A stretch of DNA of 22,463 nucleotides from assembly GCA_032117135.1 (NCBI GenBank), contig JAULZV010000046.1, positions 1 through 22,463 on the forward strand, in the 5' to 3' direction. Of this stretch, positions 1-7,372 are shown in pieces. The notes beneath the pieces were generated by a model. It did not search any database. It was not told where the DNA came from and worked only from the letters and a program-made list of their open reading frames with translations. A program made the translations under genes and the position numbers. Position 1 is the stretch's first letter; every line of letters starts with the position of its first letter. This DNA is from JAULZV01 sp032117135 (GTDB lineage: Bacteria > Patescibacteriota > Minisyncoccia > Phycocordibacterales > JAACPR01).

Positions 1-16
1 TGGAGTTTCAAGAAAA

Positions 17-43
17 ACATTCCTTCTTCATCTCAAGGAATGT
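17..43 (-). terminator. Hairpin, possible leftward terminator
   Basis: ACATTCCTT (17-25) and AAGGAATGT (35-43) form a perfect 9-bp stem with a 9-base loop. Read on the minus strand the stem is followed by a T-rich run (complement of 10-16), as in an intrinsic terminator. No leftward gene ending here is visible in the window, so its role is uncertain. Confidence 0.3.
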
Positions 44-66
44 GAATTTCGCTACAATCACAAGAG

Positions 67-75
67 TGATATACT
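67..75 (+). promoter_or_regulatory. Extended -10 promoter of the DUF817 gene
   Basis: TGATATACT is an extended -10 element (TGn + TATACT) and recurs upstream of several genes in this window. Transcription would start near 82, leaving a leader of about 49 bases. This is longer than for most genes here. The leader has no clear Shine-Dalgarno sequence. Confidence 0.5.
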
Positions 76-130
76 GAGATTATTAACAGAGATAATTAGT
101 GCTTAGCTAGTCTAGAGCCAAAATATTTTC

Positions 131-955
131 ATGAAGTATATGTCACATCCGATTATGCAGACTTTTGCGACTGTCCATCCTCATCTTTTCGAATTTATTG
201 TCTTCGGTATCAAACAAGCTCGCGCTTCGATATTCGCAGGATCGTTTTTGGCATTGTTGTTTATTTCGAACTATCTTCCGGACACAGGGTTAGCGAGGTA
301 TGACTTTTTGTTTTTGGCGGCTGTCCTCATCCAAATTATCATGTACTGGAGTAAACTTGAAACCAAGGACGAACTCAAAGTAATATTTCTCTTTCATATC
401 ATTGGTCTCATCCTAGAAATCTATAAAACTAGTCCAGGAGTGGGATCGTGGAGCTATCCTGAAGAGGGATATTTCAAATTCATGAATGTGCCATTATATA
501 GTGGTTTTATGTATGCTGCCGTTGGAAGTTATATCAGTCAGGCATGGAAAATTCTCAAACTCGAATTGACTCATTACAACCAATACGGACTGAGTATCGT
601 TCTTGGGTCGCTCATTTATCTTAATTTTTTCACTAATCACTTCGTGTATGACATCCGTTACTTTTTGCTAATCGGTATCTCTGTATTTTTTTGGAAAACT
701 CGCATCTATTTTACGATCACCAATCAAAGAAGATGGATGCCAATGAATCTTGGTTTTGCATTGGTCGCTTTCTTTATTTGGATTGCAGAAAATATTTCAA
801 CATACTGGGGCGCCTGGAAATATCCAGATCAAATCGATGCATGGAGTGTTGTTTCAATTCATAAAATAATTTCTTGGTTTTTGATGGTCATTATTAGTTT
901 TATTTTAGTGGCATATCTAAAACATGTTAAGCAAGAAAGAGTAAAGAAAGAATAA
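131..955 (+). CDS. DUF817 family integral membrane protein
   Basis: This 274-residue protein is almost entirely hydrophobic, with about eight predicted membrane helices (roughly residues 32-50, 57-73, 84-98, 121-139, 154-171, 177-188, 207-223, 245-263). The block GSWSYPE...VPLYSGFMYAAVGSY at about 105-134 is the hallmark I associate with the DUF817 family (B. subtilis YoaT type). The function of the family is unknown; the protein would sit in the cytoplasmic membrane. ATG at 131 is the first start after an in-frame stop; a second ATG three codons later (140) is an alternative. The gene is alone on its transcript as far as can be seen, followed 66 bp later by the cupin gene, which has its own promoter. 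Confidence 0.8.
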   Translation: MKYMSHPIMQTFATVHPHLFEFIVFGIKQARASIFAGSFLALLFISNYLPDTGLARYDFLFLAAVLIQIIMYWSKLETKDELKVIFLFHIIGLILEIYKTSPGVGSWSYPEEGYFKFMNVPLYSGFMYAAVGSYISQAWKILKLELTHYNQYGLSIVLGSLIYLNFFTNHFVYDIRYFLLIGISVFFWKTRIYFTITNQRRWMPMNLGFALVAFFIWIAENISTYWGAWKYPDQIDAWSVVSIHKIISWFLMVIISFILVAYLKHVKQERVKKE

Positions 956-1006
956 CGAAAAAGAACATGAAGAGTATCTGGGATAGATCATACTTTAAGG
1001 AGTTTC

Positions 1007-1015
1007 TGATATACT
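1007..1015 (+). promoter_or_regulatory. Extended -10 promoter of the cupin gene, leaderless
   Basis: TGATATACT ends 6 bases before the ATG at 1022. With the usual 6-7 base distance from -10 to start point, the mRNA would begin at or next to the A of the start codon. No Shine-Dalgarno sequence is present. Confidence 0.65.
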
Positions 1016-1021
1016 TACGTT

Positions 1022-1423
1022 ATGAAAAAAGGATTCAAACAAAATATAGAAACAGCAACACTTGAGAATGAAAGTTTTAGAAAAGTATTGTATACGGGTG
1101 CACATATGCAATTAGTATTGATGTCACTTCTGCCTGGTGAAGAGATTGGTCTTGAGACGCACCAAGACAATGATCAGTTTTTTAGATTTGAAGCAGGGAA
1201 GGGTGTCGTGCTCGTTGGTGAGACAACATACGAAGTTGAAGATGGGGACTCAGTTATTATTCCGGCCGGTACACCACATAATGTTACCTGTGTATCTCAG
1301 TCAGAATCTCTCAAAATGTATACTATCTATTCACCCGCACATCACAAAGATGGTATTGAGCGTCTTACACGAGACGAAGCAATTGCACATGAAGCCGAAT
1401 TTGATGGGGTGACAACAGAATAG
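1022..1423 (+). CDS. Small cupin-domain protein
   Basis: This 133-residue single-domain protein has the beta-barrel cupin signature. Motif 1 carries ETHQDNDQFFRFEAG (residues 45-59, likely metal ligands His47, Gln52 and Glu57), and motif 2 carries IPAGTPHNV with His86. It resembles small stand-alone cupins that bind a divalent metal and may act as a sugar isomerase, dioxygenase or ligand sensor. The substrate cannot be read from the sequence. It has no signal peptide and is probably cytosolic. The start is supported by the -10 box 6 bases upstream. A reading frame inside it (1137-1412) is a shadow. Confidence 0.85.
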   Translation: MKKGFKQNIETATLENESFRKVLYTGAHMQLVLMSLLPGEEIGLETHQDNDQFFRFEAGKGVVLVGETTYEVEDGDSVIIPAGTPHNVTCVSQSESLKMYTIYSPAHHKDGIERLTRDEAIAHEAEFDGVTTE

Positions 1424-1447
1424 TACTGTTCACAAGAAAAGGCACTC

Positions 1448-1456
1448 TGATATACT
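1448..1456 (+). promoter_or_regulatory. Extended -10 promoter of the slipin gene
   Basis: TGATATACT lies 26 bases before the ATG at 1483 and would give a leader of about 20 bases. A second possible -10, GATAAT at 1469-1474, lies 8 bases before the ATG and would give a nearly leaderless mRNA. Which one is used cannot be told from sequence. Confidence 0.5.
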
Positions 1457-1482
1457 GAATCTATATTAGATAATTACAAAAT

Positions 1483-2232
1483 ATGACATACATAATTTTG
1501 AGTGCGATCGTGTTCTTGATTCTTATTAGCATTAGACAAATTAATCAATACGAAAGAGGGGTGCGTTTTACGTTTGGTAAGTTTACTTCAATTATGGAGC
1601 CAGGGTGGAGGATTGTATGGCCAATTATTCAAGGATATCAACGTGTTGATGTTCGAACCAAAGCGGTAGATGTGCCTGATCAAAACGCTATCACGCGAGA
1701 TAACGTGTCTGTACGTGTAAACGCAGTTATTTACTACAAAGTAGGAGATGCAAATAAGGCAGTGATCGAAGTTGAGGATTATCGATATGCAATTTCTCAG
1801 TATGCTCAAACAACCATGCGAAATATTGTGGGTGAAGTGACACTTGACGAACTTCTTTCAAGTAGAGACAAAATCGCTGATCGAATTCGTGAAATTGTAG
1901 ATAAAGAAACTGATGCATGGGGACTCAAGGTTCAAAATGTAGAACTTAAAGATGTGAGTCTTCCTCCAGAACTCGAACGAACAATCGGGAAACAAGCTGA
2001 AGCAGAACGCGAAAAACGAGCGGTGATTATTAATTCTGAAGGAGAACTCGCAGCGTCACAAAACATTGCAAGGGCAGCTGAGATGCTTGCTCACTCTCCA
2101 GGAGCACTTCACCTGCGAACACTCCAGTCAATTAATGACATGTCATCTGATCAGAGTAATACGGTGGTCTATATGATACCGATGGAGTTGCTCAAGGCGA
2201 TGGAAGGGTTTACTAAAAAACATACTTCGTAA
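1483..2232 (+). CDS. Slipin / SPFH (band 7) membrane protein
   Basis: This 249-residue protein is a stomatin-like slipin. Residues 1-18 form an N-terminal membrane hairpin or helix. The SPFH domain follows at about 20-190, with the family block INQYERGVRFTFGKF and EPGWRIVWPI near the start. A charged coiled-coil stretch lies at about 160-205 (PELERTIGKQAEAEREKRA). Family members oligomerise on membranes and are linked to membrane microdomains and protein quality control. Bacterial slipins are often paired with an NfeD protein; none is next to this one. A strong terminator follows 14 bp after the stop. Confidence 0.92.
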   Translation: MTYIILSAIVFLILISIRQINQYERGVRFTFGKFTSIMEPGWRIVWPIIQGYQRVDVRTKAVDVPDQNAITRDNVSVRVNAVIYYKVGDANKAVIEVEDYRYAISQYAQTTMRNIVGEVTLDELLSSRDKIADRIREIVDKETDAWGLKVQNVELKDVSLPPELERTIGKQAEAEREKRAVIINSEGELAASQNIARAAEMLAHSPGALHLRTLQSINDMSSDQSNTVVYMIPMELLKAMEGFTKKHTS

Positions 2233-2246
2233 TAGATAAGAGGTTA

Positions 2247-2292
2247 GCAGGCACGCAAAAACCCCTCTGTTGAGGGGTTTTTGCGTGCCTGC
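2247..2292. terminator. Bidirectional terminator with 21-bp perfect stem
   Basis: Arms 2247-2267 and 2272-2292 are perfect reverse complements around a TGTT loop. The stem contains A5 and T5 tracts, so it can end transcription of both the slipin gene (plus) and the exchanger gene (minus), whose stops face it. Confidence 0.85.
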
Positions 2293-2319
2293 ACGGGTAT
2301 GTACCTAACAAAATCTAAC

Positions 2320-3255
2320 TTAAAACAAATCAAACAATTTGGCCACAAAGAGGATATACAGTGAAAGAAAAAATGCTCCTTCCCATGAATAAATCTTTCG
2401 AGATATCCCTGATACAACAAGTAGAAAAGTTGAGGCAATCAATGCTGGAAGACCAATTGCAAGTGTTGGACCATCAAGTGGTAACCGAGCAAAAAGTCCA
2501 GGAATACCTACGACCATCATGATATTGAATGCATTTGATCCAAAGATGTTACCAATCGCTACCTCTGATTTTCCTTTGAGAGCAGCTTTGACTGAGACCA
2601 AAAGTTCAGGTAATGAAGTTCCGACAGCTACTGCTGTAATAGTGATGGCGCCAACTGCTACATTAAAGATGGTGGCAAGCTCTATAACAGAGTCAACAAG
2701 ATAATTTGCTCCAAGAACAAGAGCAAGAAGACCTACACACAACATAACAATGTCTCGCGTCACTATTTTAGGTCGTTCAATAGTCTGCTCAGGCTCAGTC
2801 TCTTCTTCTTTATGGTACATGGTGTAGAGTAAATAAATTCCGTACGTTACAACAAGAAGAATTGATTCGCCAAGTGAAACAAATCCATCATATGCTACAC
2901 CCCAAAAAATAACTGTACTGATGGCAAGAATTGGAATCTCGAGATCGATAAGATTTTTTGTCACTTCTAATTTTTTGGCAACAATTGATGATATGCCAAG
3001 TATCAAAAGTATGTTTGCAATATTTGATCCGACGGCATTTGAGGCCACTATTTCAGGAACTCCTTTATAAACAGCAGCAAGGGACGAAATCAATTCGGGG
3101 AGTGATGTTCCTACTCCGACAATAATTACCCCGACAACAAACGCTGATAATCCAAATGCAAAACCTATTTTTTCAGCACTTGCAAGTAACCAATCTGCTC
3201 CTTTAATAAGTGCGCCTAATGACGCAATAAACACAATAATCCAAAATATAATCAT
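2320..3255 (-). CDS. Sodium/calcium exchanger family antiporter
   Basis: This 311-residue protein has about ten membrane helices in two inverted halves, each carrying the conserved alpha-repeat of the Ca2+/cation antiporter family (YrbG type). Repeat 1 has VGVGTSLPELISS at about 47-58 and ASNAVGSNIAN at 71-81. Repeat 2 has AVGTSLPELLVS at 210-221 and IGNIFGSNAFN at 234-244. The paired GTSLPE and G(S)N motifs form the cation site. A charged loop at about 147-166 (rich in Glu) separates the halves. It likely exports Ca2+ or exchanges it for Na+ or H+. Length is normal. A consensus extended -10 lies 6 bases before the start, so the mRNA is probably leaderless. Confidence 0.93.
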   Translation of the reverse strand: MIIFWIIVFIASLGALIKGADWLLASAEKIGFAFGLSAFVVGVIIVGVGTSLPELISSLAAVYKGVPEIVASNAVGSNIANILLILGISSIVAKKLEVTKNLIDLEIPILAISTVIFWGVAYDGFVSLGESILLVVTYGIYLLYTMYHKEEETEPEQTIERPKIVTRDIVMLCVGLLALVLGANYLVDSVIELATIFNVAVGAITITAVAVGTSLPELLVSVKAALKGKSEVAIGNIFGSNAFNIMMVVGIPGLFARLPLDGPTLAIGLPALIASTFLLVVSGISRKIYSWEGAFFLSLYILFVAKLFDLF

Positions 3256-3261
3256 CAGGGG

Positions 3262-3270
3262 ATTATATCA
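3262..3270 (-). promoter_or_regulatory. Consensus extended -10 of the exchanger gene, leaderless
   Basis: On the minus strand this reads TGATATAAT, a perfect extended -10, followed by 6 bases and the ATG at 3255. It is the best single match to a leaderless promoter in the window. Confidence 0.75.
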
Positions 3271-3382
3271 GTTCATAAAGTATGCTACCAGAGCATGTGT
3301 TGTTTGATGTAGGTCTTTTGCGTCATGCCTCACCTTGCATATAGGCATACTTTTATAAGAACTGGAAAATGAACCATATTAT

Positions 3383-3391
3383 TGATATACT
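3383..3391 (+). promoter_or_regulatory. Extended -10 promoter of the GerMN gene
   Basis: TGATATACT ends 9 bases before the ATG at 3401, giving a leader of at most about 3 bases. No Shine-Dalgarno is present. Confidence 0.6.
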
Positions 3392-3400
3392 CATTTTTAT

Positions 3401-3991
3401 ATGAAAAAAACAAAACAACCCGAGAATGAATTTATGATCCCTGTTATTGTTACAGTTCTTACTGTTGCGATATTAGGAGGCGGATTATATCTCTATGCGA
3501 GACAGGCGAACACTCCAAGAACTCCTCAACCTGATGTTGAACTTTCTACTGTTGAAGTTAACCCAGTAGATGAAAATGAAGAAACTTCTTCTGTAACTCC
3601 TTCTTCAACACCTGTGGCACCGACAGAGTCAACTATGATGACACTGTATCTCTTCCAGCAAGATACTCAAGTTGCTGCAACATCAGATTGTGGCGTGACT
3701 CGACGTGTAGCTCGACAGGTACCACGAACAACTGCACTTGCAGATACGTCACTCAAAATTCTGTTTGCTGAAGAACTTTCCAAATACGCACAGTATCAAT
3801 CAGTATCAATCACAAACGGAGTTGCTCGTGTTAATTTTGCAAGTGACATGACTCCTGCTGGAAATCCAATTAGTTCATTGAGTAGTTGTGAGAGTCAACA
3901 TCTTCTATCTGTTATTACCGACACACTCACTCAATACTCGACAGTTAATTCGGTCGTACTCTATGGTCCACAAGGACAGATTCAGTTCTAA
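3401..3991 (+). CDS. Membrane-anchored GerMN-domain protein
   Basis: This 196-residue protein has a single membrane helix at about 14-33, with lysines before it, so the bulk faces outside. A Ser/Thr/Pro/Glu-rich linker (about 35-78) leads to a C-terminal GerMN-like domain (79-196). The domain shows VARQVPRTTALADTSLKILF, then VSITNGVARVNF and the closing ...DTLTQYSTVNSVVLY pattern. GerMN domains occur in spore germination lipoproteins and in many non-sporulating bacteria, where they are extracytoplasmic and probably bind cell wall or protein partners. No spore genes are present here, so a general envelope role is more likely. The two Cys residues in the domain might form a disulfide. Confidence 0.75.
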   Translation: MKKTKQPENEFMIPVIVTVLTVAILGGGLYLYARQANTPRTPQPDVELSTVEVNPVDENEETSSVTPSSTPVAPTESTMMTLYLFQQDTQVAATSDCGVTRRVARQVPRTTALADTSLKILFAEELSKYAQYQSVSITNGVARVNFASDMTPAGNPISSLSSCESQHLLSVITDTLTQYSTVNSVVLYGPQGQIQF

Positions 3992-4050
3992 GAATGTATA
4001 TCGCGGGACTATTGCTAACACCCAGCAATACAGTATACTGACATAGTTGA

Positions 4051-4135
4051 TATACAACTTTGCGGAGAAAACTCCGCCTTGATATGGAGGCTTACTCGTA
4101 AGGTTCACCACCAATTCAAGGCGGTGTTTTCTTTT
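4051..4135 (+). ncRNA. Candidate small RNA or attenuator with two exclusive hairpins
   Basis: TGATATACA (4048-4056) could start a transcript near 4062. The first possible hairpin is GCGGAG (4062-4067) / CTCCGC (4072-4077) with an AAAA loop. An overlapping longer stem pairs CCGCCTTGA (4074-4082) with TCAAGGCGG (4116-4124) and runs into a T-rich tract (4127-4135), like a terminator. The two stems share 4074-4077, so they exclude each other. A 5-codon reading frame (4084-4101) lies in the loop of the long stem. It matches no riboswitch class I know. It could also simply be a terminator after the GerMN gene. Confidence 0.4.
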
Positions 4136-4162
4136 GATACTTTTTTTAATTTAAAATCATAT

Positions 4163-4168
4163 TATACT
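4163..4168 (+). promoter_or_regulatory. -10 box of the pirin gene, leaderless
   Basis: TATACT lies exactly 6 bases before the ATG at 4175. It follows the hairpin element at 4062-4135, so the pirin gene appears to have its own promoter and not to be read through from that element. Confidence 0.6.
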
Positions 4169-4174
4169 TGAGGT

Positions 4175-4867
4175 ATGATTCACAAAATTCCAGCAAAAGA
4201 TCGTCATTATCAAGACATGGGTTTTCTCAAAACATTTTGGCTTTTTTCTTTTTCAAATTATCATGATCCTCAAAACATGAATTTCGGCTCACTCCGAGTG
4301 TTTAATGATGATATTGTTATGCCTGGAGCAGGATTCCCAGAGCATCCTCATGAAACAATGGAGATTATTACAATTGTTTTAGAGGGGACACTTACTCACA
4401 AGGATGATATGGGCAACGAAGAGACAATTACTGCAGGAGAAATTCAACGCATGTCGGCAGGAGAAGGTGTAGTACACTCAGAATTCAATCATCATGATGA
4501 GCCTGTTCACTTGTATCAATTGTGGTTTTATCCTAATCAGCAGACTGAAGCTGATTATGAACAAATGCGAATTGCTCCTGGTCAAACTGGACTGACCCTT
4601 ATTGCTTCTGATGTTCCAGATGAAAATGTTCTCAGTATTAAGGCAGATGCAAAGATTTTTTCACTTACTTTAGTTGATGATCAGGTGTGTGAGTTCGATA
4701 TATCGTCCCAAAAGGGCTTATTTGTTTACGTACATACGGGCACTCTTATTATTTTGGGAGAGACATATCAAGCAGGTGATCAAGCTCGTATTACTGGTCC
4801 GGAATCACTTACTTTTGCAGCTGAAAACGGATCTGCAACGGCACTTGTTATCGAGGTTAAAATATAA
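4175..4867 (+). CDS. Pirin family protein
   Basis: This 230-residue protein is a two-domain cupin of the pirin family (YhhW-like). The diagnostic block FPEHPHETMEIITIVLEG (55-71) is followed by a GNEETITAGEIQRMSAGEGVVHSE block (80-103). The expected metal ligands are His57, His59, His101 and Glu103. Some bacterial pirins have quercetin 2,3-dioxygenase activity and others act as redox sensors; the role here is unknown. The second cupin domain (about 130-230) is degenerate, as usual in the family. The length is normal. The next gene, a methyltransferase, starts 45 bp downstream with its own weak promoter. Confidence 0.93.
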   Translation: MIHKIPAKDRHYQDMGFLKTFWLFSFSNYHDPQNMNFGSLRVFNDDIVMPGAGFPEHPHETMEIITIVLEGTLTHKDDMGNEETITAGEIQRMSAGEGVVHSEFNHHDEPVHLYQLWFYPNQQTEADYEQMRIAPGQTGLTLIASDVPDENVLSIKADAKIFSLTLVDDQVCEFDISSQKGLFVYVHTGTLIILGETYQAGDQARITGPESLTFAAENGSATALVIEVKI

Positions 4868-4892
4868 GCGTGATGATTATTTGAAGGTAGTG

Positions 4893-4901
4893 TGGTAGAG
4901 T
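4893..4901 (+). promoter_or_regulatory. Possible extended -10 of the methyltransferase gene
   Basis: TGGTAGAGT fits a TGn + -10 pattern and lies 11 bases before the ATG at 4913. It supports that ATG over the GTG at 4892, which overlaps the promoter itself. The match is weak. Confidence 0.35.
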
Positions 4902-4912
4902 GCTTTGATACT

Positions 4913-5683
4913 ATGAAGAAAAAACTTAAAAAAGAAAAAACCGGATGGGGAAGTGTAGCCACATGGTATGACAAACATCTTGAAAATGATGATACCTATC
5001 ATGCAAAGGTAGTGTTTCCTAATCTTGCGCGCTTGGTAGATATTCAAAAAGGGCAGTCACTTCTCGAACTTGGTTGTGGTCAGGGATATTTTCTCGAAAA
5101 ATTTTTTGAAAAATCAGAACTCCTTACGGGGGTTGATATTGGTATTGAGCTTATTGAGATAGCTCGAAAGAAAAATTCTCAAATTGAATATATAGCAGCG
5201 AGCGCTGATGCACCAGCACTTCTTGCAGGTCGAACATATGACCGAATTATTATTGTTCTAGCTCTTCAAAATATGAAGAATATAAATGAAGTAGTATCCA
5301 ATATCTCGCGACTTCTTGCTGATAATGGACGAGCATATGTAGTTCTCAATCACCCTGCGTTTCGTGTACCTCAATATAGTGGATGGTCTTTTGATACTGA
5401 AAAAAATAGACAATCACGAAGAGTAGATGCGTATCTGACTTCTATGGAAATTGATATTGATATGAATCCAGGGCAAGCAGATCAAAAAAATACAACCACT
5501 TCGTTTCATCGACCACTCCAAGTATATTCGAAAGCCTTTTCCAAAAATGGCTTAGCAATCACTAAGCTTGAAGAGTGGATTTCTCATAAAGAAAGCCAGC
5601 CAGGCCCTCGTGCTATTGCAGAAAACAAAGCCCGCAAAGAATTCCCATTATTTTTATGTGTCGAATTGCGTAAATTTATATAA
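4913..5683 (+). CDS. Class I SAM-dependent methyltransferase
   Basis: This 256-residue protein has a Rossmann-fold methyltransferase core. Motif I is LLELGCGQGYF (50-60), followed by an acidic strand end (LTGVDIG) that should bind the SAM ribose and a motif II/III region (DRIIIVLALQNMKNI). It resembles UbiE/COQ5-like or generic type 11 methyltransferases; the substrate is unknown. The N-terminus is rich in Lys. Start choice: an in-frame GTG at 4892 would add seven residues but overlaps the likely promoter, so ATG at 4913 is preferred. A strong hairpin terminator follows the stop directly. Confidence 0.85.
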   Translation: MKKKLKKEKTGWGSVATWYDKHLENDDTYHAKVVFPNLARLVDIQKGQSLLELGCGQGYFLEKFFEKSELLTGVDIGIELIEIARKKNSQIEYIAASADAPALLAGRTYDRIIIVLALQNMKNINEVVSNISRLLADNGRAYVVLNHPAFRVPQYSGWSFDTEKNRQSRRVDAYLTSMEIDIDMNPGQADQKNTTTSFHRPLQVYSKAFSKNGLAITKLEEWISHKESQPGPRAIAENKARKEFPLFLCVELRKFI

Positions 5684-5686
5684 GTA

Positions 5687-5752
5687 TCTCAAAATAAAAC
5701 AACATAGCCGGCGCAAAGCGCCGGCCATGTTGTTTTGTAGTTTATTTTGAGA
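5687..5752. terminator. Bidirectional terminator between convergent genes
   Basis: The core hairpin GCCGGCGC (5707-5714) / GCGCCGGC (5718-5725) has an AAA loop. It extends through AAAACAACAT / ATGTTGTTTT after one mismatch. An outer pairing TCTCAAAATAAA (5687-5698) / TTTATTTTGAGA (5741-5752) is also possible. The stops of the methyltransferase and dsbA-like genes flank it. Confidence 0.85.
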
Positions 5753-5756
5753 ATGT

Positions 5757-6455
5757 TTAGTTTGATTCTCCTGCGGTGAGAATAGTGTCAATTACACCTT
5801 TTACTGTTGCGTATGGCTGATTCCCTCTGATAACTGTCTGTGTTCCTGATTTTGAAATCACTATGTTATAAGGTGTTCCAAAGTCTCGGTCAGCTTTAGC
5901 AATCTCGGTTCCATCTGCAATGTCTTGATCAACTTTTTGTTTTGGATAGTCTGATGCGAGACAGGTATTGAATTCTGTTTCATCAATTCCGATTTGTGTT
6001 GCTGCTGCAAGAAGGTTTTCTGTTGTAAGGGAAGTTGGTGCACCTGCGATAATTACTTCAGAATATTCCCAGAATTTGTCATTACCTCCGATTCGAGCTA
6101 CACATTCGGATGCTTCTGTAGCAGGTCGAGCTCCTTCATGCTTAGGAAGTGGGAAGTGTCGGTATACCCATGCAACTTTTCCTGTCGTTCCATACTCTTC
6201 CATGATCCGATTCATGGTGCCATGAAATCCTTTACAGAATGAGCATTCATAATCTGAATATTCAACAATCACAACTTCTGCATCAGGATTGCCACGGATA
6301 TGGTCCTCTGAACTTACGGGTGTAATTGACAGCTCCAAGCTTTTTTCGGCAGGAGCAGTATTTACAGTTTGCTGTTGTTTTGAAGTCATGATCATCGCTC
6401 CTGCAATGATGAGACCACATACAACAATCGATATCGGGATAAAAACTTTGTTCAT
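5757..6455 (-). CDS. Membrane-anchored DsbA-like thiol-disulfide oxidoreductase
   Basis: This 232-residue protein has one N-terminal membrane helix (about 5-24) and then an extracytoplasmic thioredoxin-fold DSBA domain (about 55-225). The active site is Cys71-Ser-Phe-Cys74 in YSDYECSFCKGFH. The cis-proline loop is FGTPYNI (Thr194-Pro195). Related proteins introduce or isomerise disulfides in secreted proteins. Two further Cys residues (about 118 and 165) may form a structural disulfide. Re-oxidation needs a partner such as VKOR or DsbB; none is encoded nearby. The gene diverges from uppP across 36 bp, with overlapping -10 boxes. Confidence 0.92.
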   Translation of the reverse strand: MNKVFIPISIVVCGLIIAGAMIMTSKQQQTVNTAPAEKSLELSITPVSSEDHIRGNPDAEVVIVEYSDYECSFCKGFHGTMNRIMEEYGTTGKVAWVYRHFPLPKHEGARPATEASECVARIGGNDKFWEYSEVIIAGAPTSLTTENLLAAATQIGIDETEFNTCLASDYPKQKVDQDIADGTEIAKADRDFGTPYNIVISKSGTQTVIRGNQPYATVKGVIDTILTAGESN

Positions 6456-6465
6456 GTCTAATATT

Positions 6466-6474
6466 TGTTATAGT
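6466..6474. promoter_or_regulatory. Overlapping divergent -10 boxes (dsbA-like / uppP)
   Basis: On the plus strand TGTTATAGT (6466-6474) is an extended -10 that would start uppP mRNA near 6481. On the minus strand TATAAC (6472-6467) lies 11 bases before the dsbA-like ATG at 6455. The two boxes occupy the same bases. Confidence 0.5.
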
Positions 6475-6491
6475 TAATGCAACTATTATAT

Positions 6492-7304
6492 ATGGTATCG
6501 GCTTTTGATTCAATTTTATTAGGTTTTGTACAGGGAATGACCGAGTTTCTTCCTATTTCATCTTCGGGACATCTGATCCTTGCTCGTGAGGTTTTAGGTA
6601 TCGAACAAGCAGGGGGGCTGGCATTTGATGCAGTACTTCAACTTGCGACTGCACTTGCGGTGATAGTCTATTTTAGAAAAGATATATGGGATCTCATTCG
6701 TAATCTATGGATACCCAACAGGGATACCTCAAAAACAAGACTTACGTGGTTTTTGATTATTGGATCAATTCCCGCCGTTGTTGCAGGATTATTTTTGAAA
6801 GACTCTATGGAAACTATATTTCGAAATCCATCACTTGTTGCGGTGACCTTGATTGGAGGAGCTGTGCTTATGTATCTCGCTGATCGATATCTCGCCCTTC
6901 GAGAATCAAAAAACAAACAACCATCCGAATTGACATTCAAAAAAAGTTTTATTGTTGGTCTATGGCAAGCCCTTGCACTTGTCCCAGGGATGTCGCGATC
7001 CGGAATGAGTATCTCTGGAGGTTATTTTGTGGGACTGCAAAAAGACCAGGCTGTGCGGTTTAGCTTTCTTTTGTCTATTCCTGTGATCTGTGGATCAGGT
7101 ATGGTCAAGATCCTGGATATTATTAAAGATCCATCTTCTATCAATAGTGGCATACCTATTTTGTTACTTGGAGCATTGACTGCGTTTGTATGTGGTTGGA
7201 TTGCAATAGATTTTTTGCTCAAATTTCTCAAGACTAATACATTCAATATTTTTGTGATATACCGCATCATGTTAGCATGTGCGATTTTTATCTTTTTCCT
7301 CTAA
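6492..7304 (+). CDS. uppP: Undecaprenyl-diphosphatase (BacA/UppP)
   Basis: This 270-residue integral membrane enzyme removes a phosphate from undecaprenyl diphosphate to recycle the lipid carrier for peptidoglycan and other wall polymers. The first signature, GFVQGMTEFLPISSSGHLI (11-29), contains the catalytic Glu18 and the following Ser/His. The second, ALVPGMSRSGMSISGGYF, at about 156-173, contains the conserved Arg and Ser. About eight membrane helices and the inverted-repeat design fit the family. Start choice: an ATG at 6477 would add five residues, but it lies ahead of the start point predicted from the -10 at 6469-6474, so ATG 6492 is preferred. The protein confers bacitracin tolerance in other bacteria when overproduced. 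Confidence 0.96.
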   Translation: MVSAFDSILLGFVQGMTEFLPISSSGHLILAREVLGIEQAGGLAFDAVLQLATALAVIVYFRKDIWDLIRNLWIPNRDTSKTRLTWFLIIGSIPAVVAGLFLKDSMETIFRNPSLVAVTLIGGAVLMYLADRYLALRESKNKQPSELTFKKSFIVGLWQALALVPGMSRSGMSISGGYFVGLQKDQAVRFSFLLSIPVICGSGMVKILDIIKDPSSINSGIPILLLGALTAFVCGWIAIDFLLKFLKTNTFNIFVIYRIMLACAIFIFFL

Positions 7305-7306
7305 CA

Positions 7307-7372
7307 TAAAGAATCGTTCGTCAGTGGAGTTTTTGTTGCAGAAAATATTTTTGCATACCAGAGATTCTTTTA
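7307..7372. terminator. Weak hairpin between convergent uppP and exonuclease genes
   Basis: TAAAGAATC (7307-7315) pairs with GATTCTTT (7363-7370). A smaller near-palindrome (TGCAGAAAATATTTTTGCA) lies inside. There is no GC-rich stem, so termination here would be weak. Confidence 0.25.
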
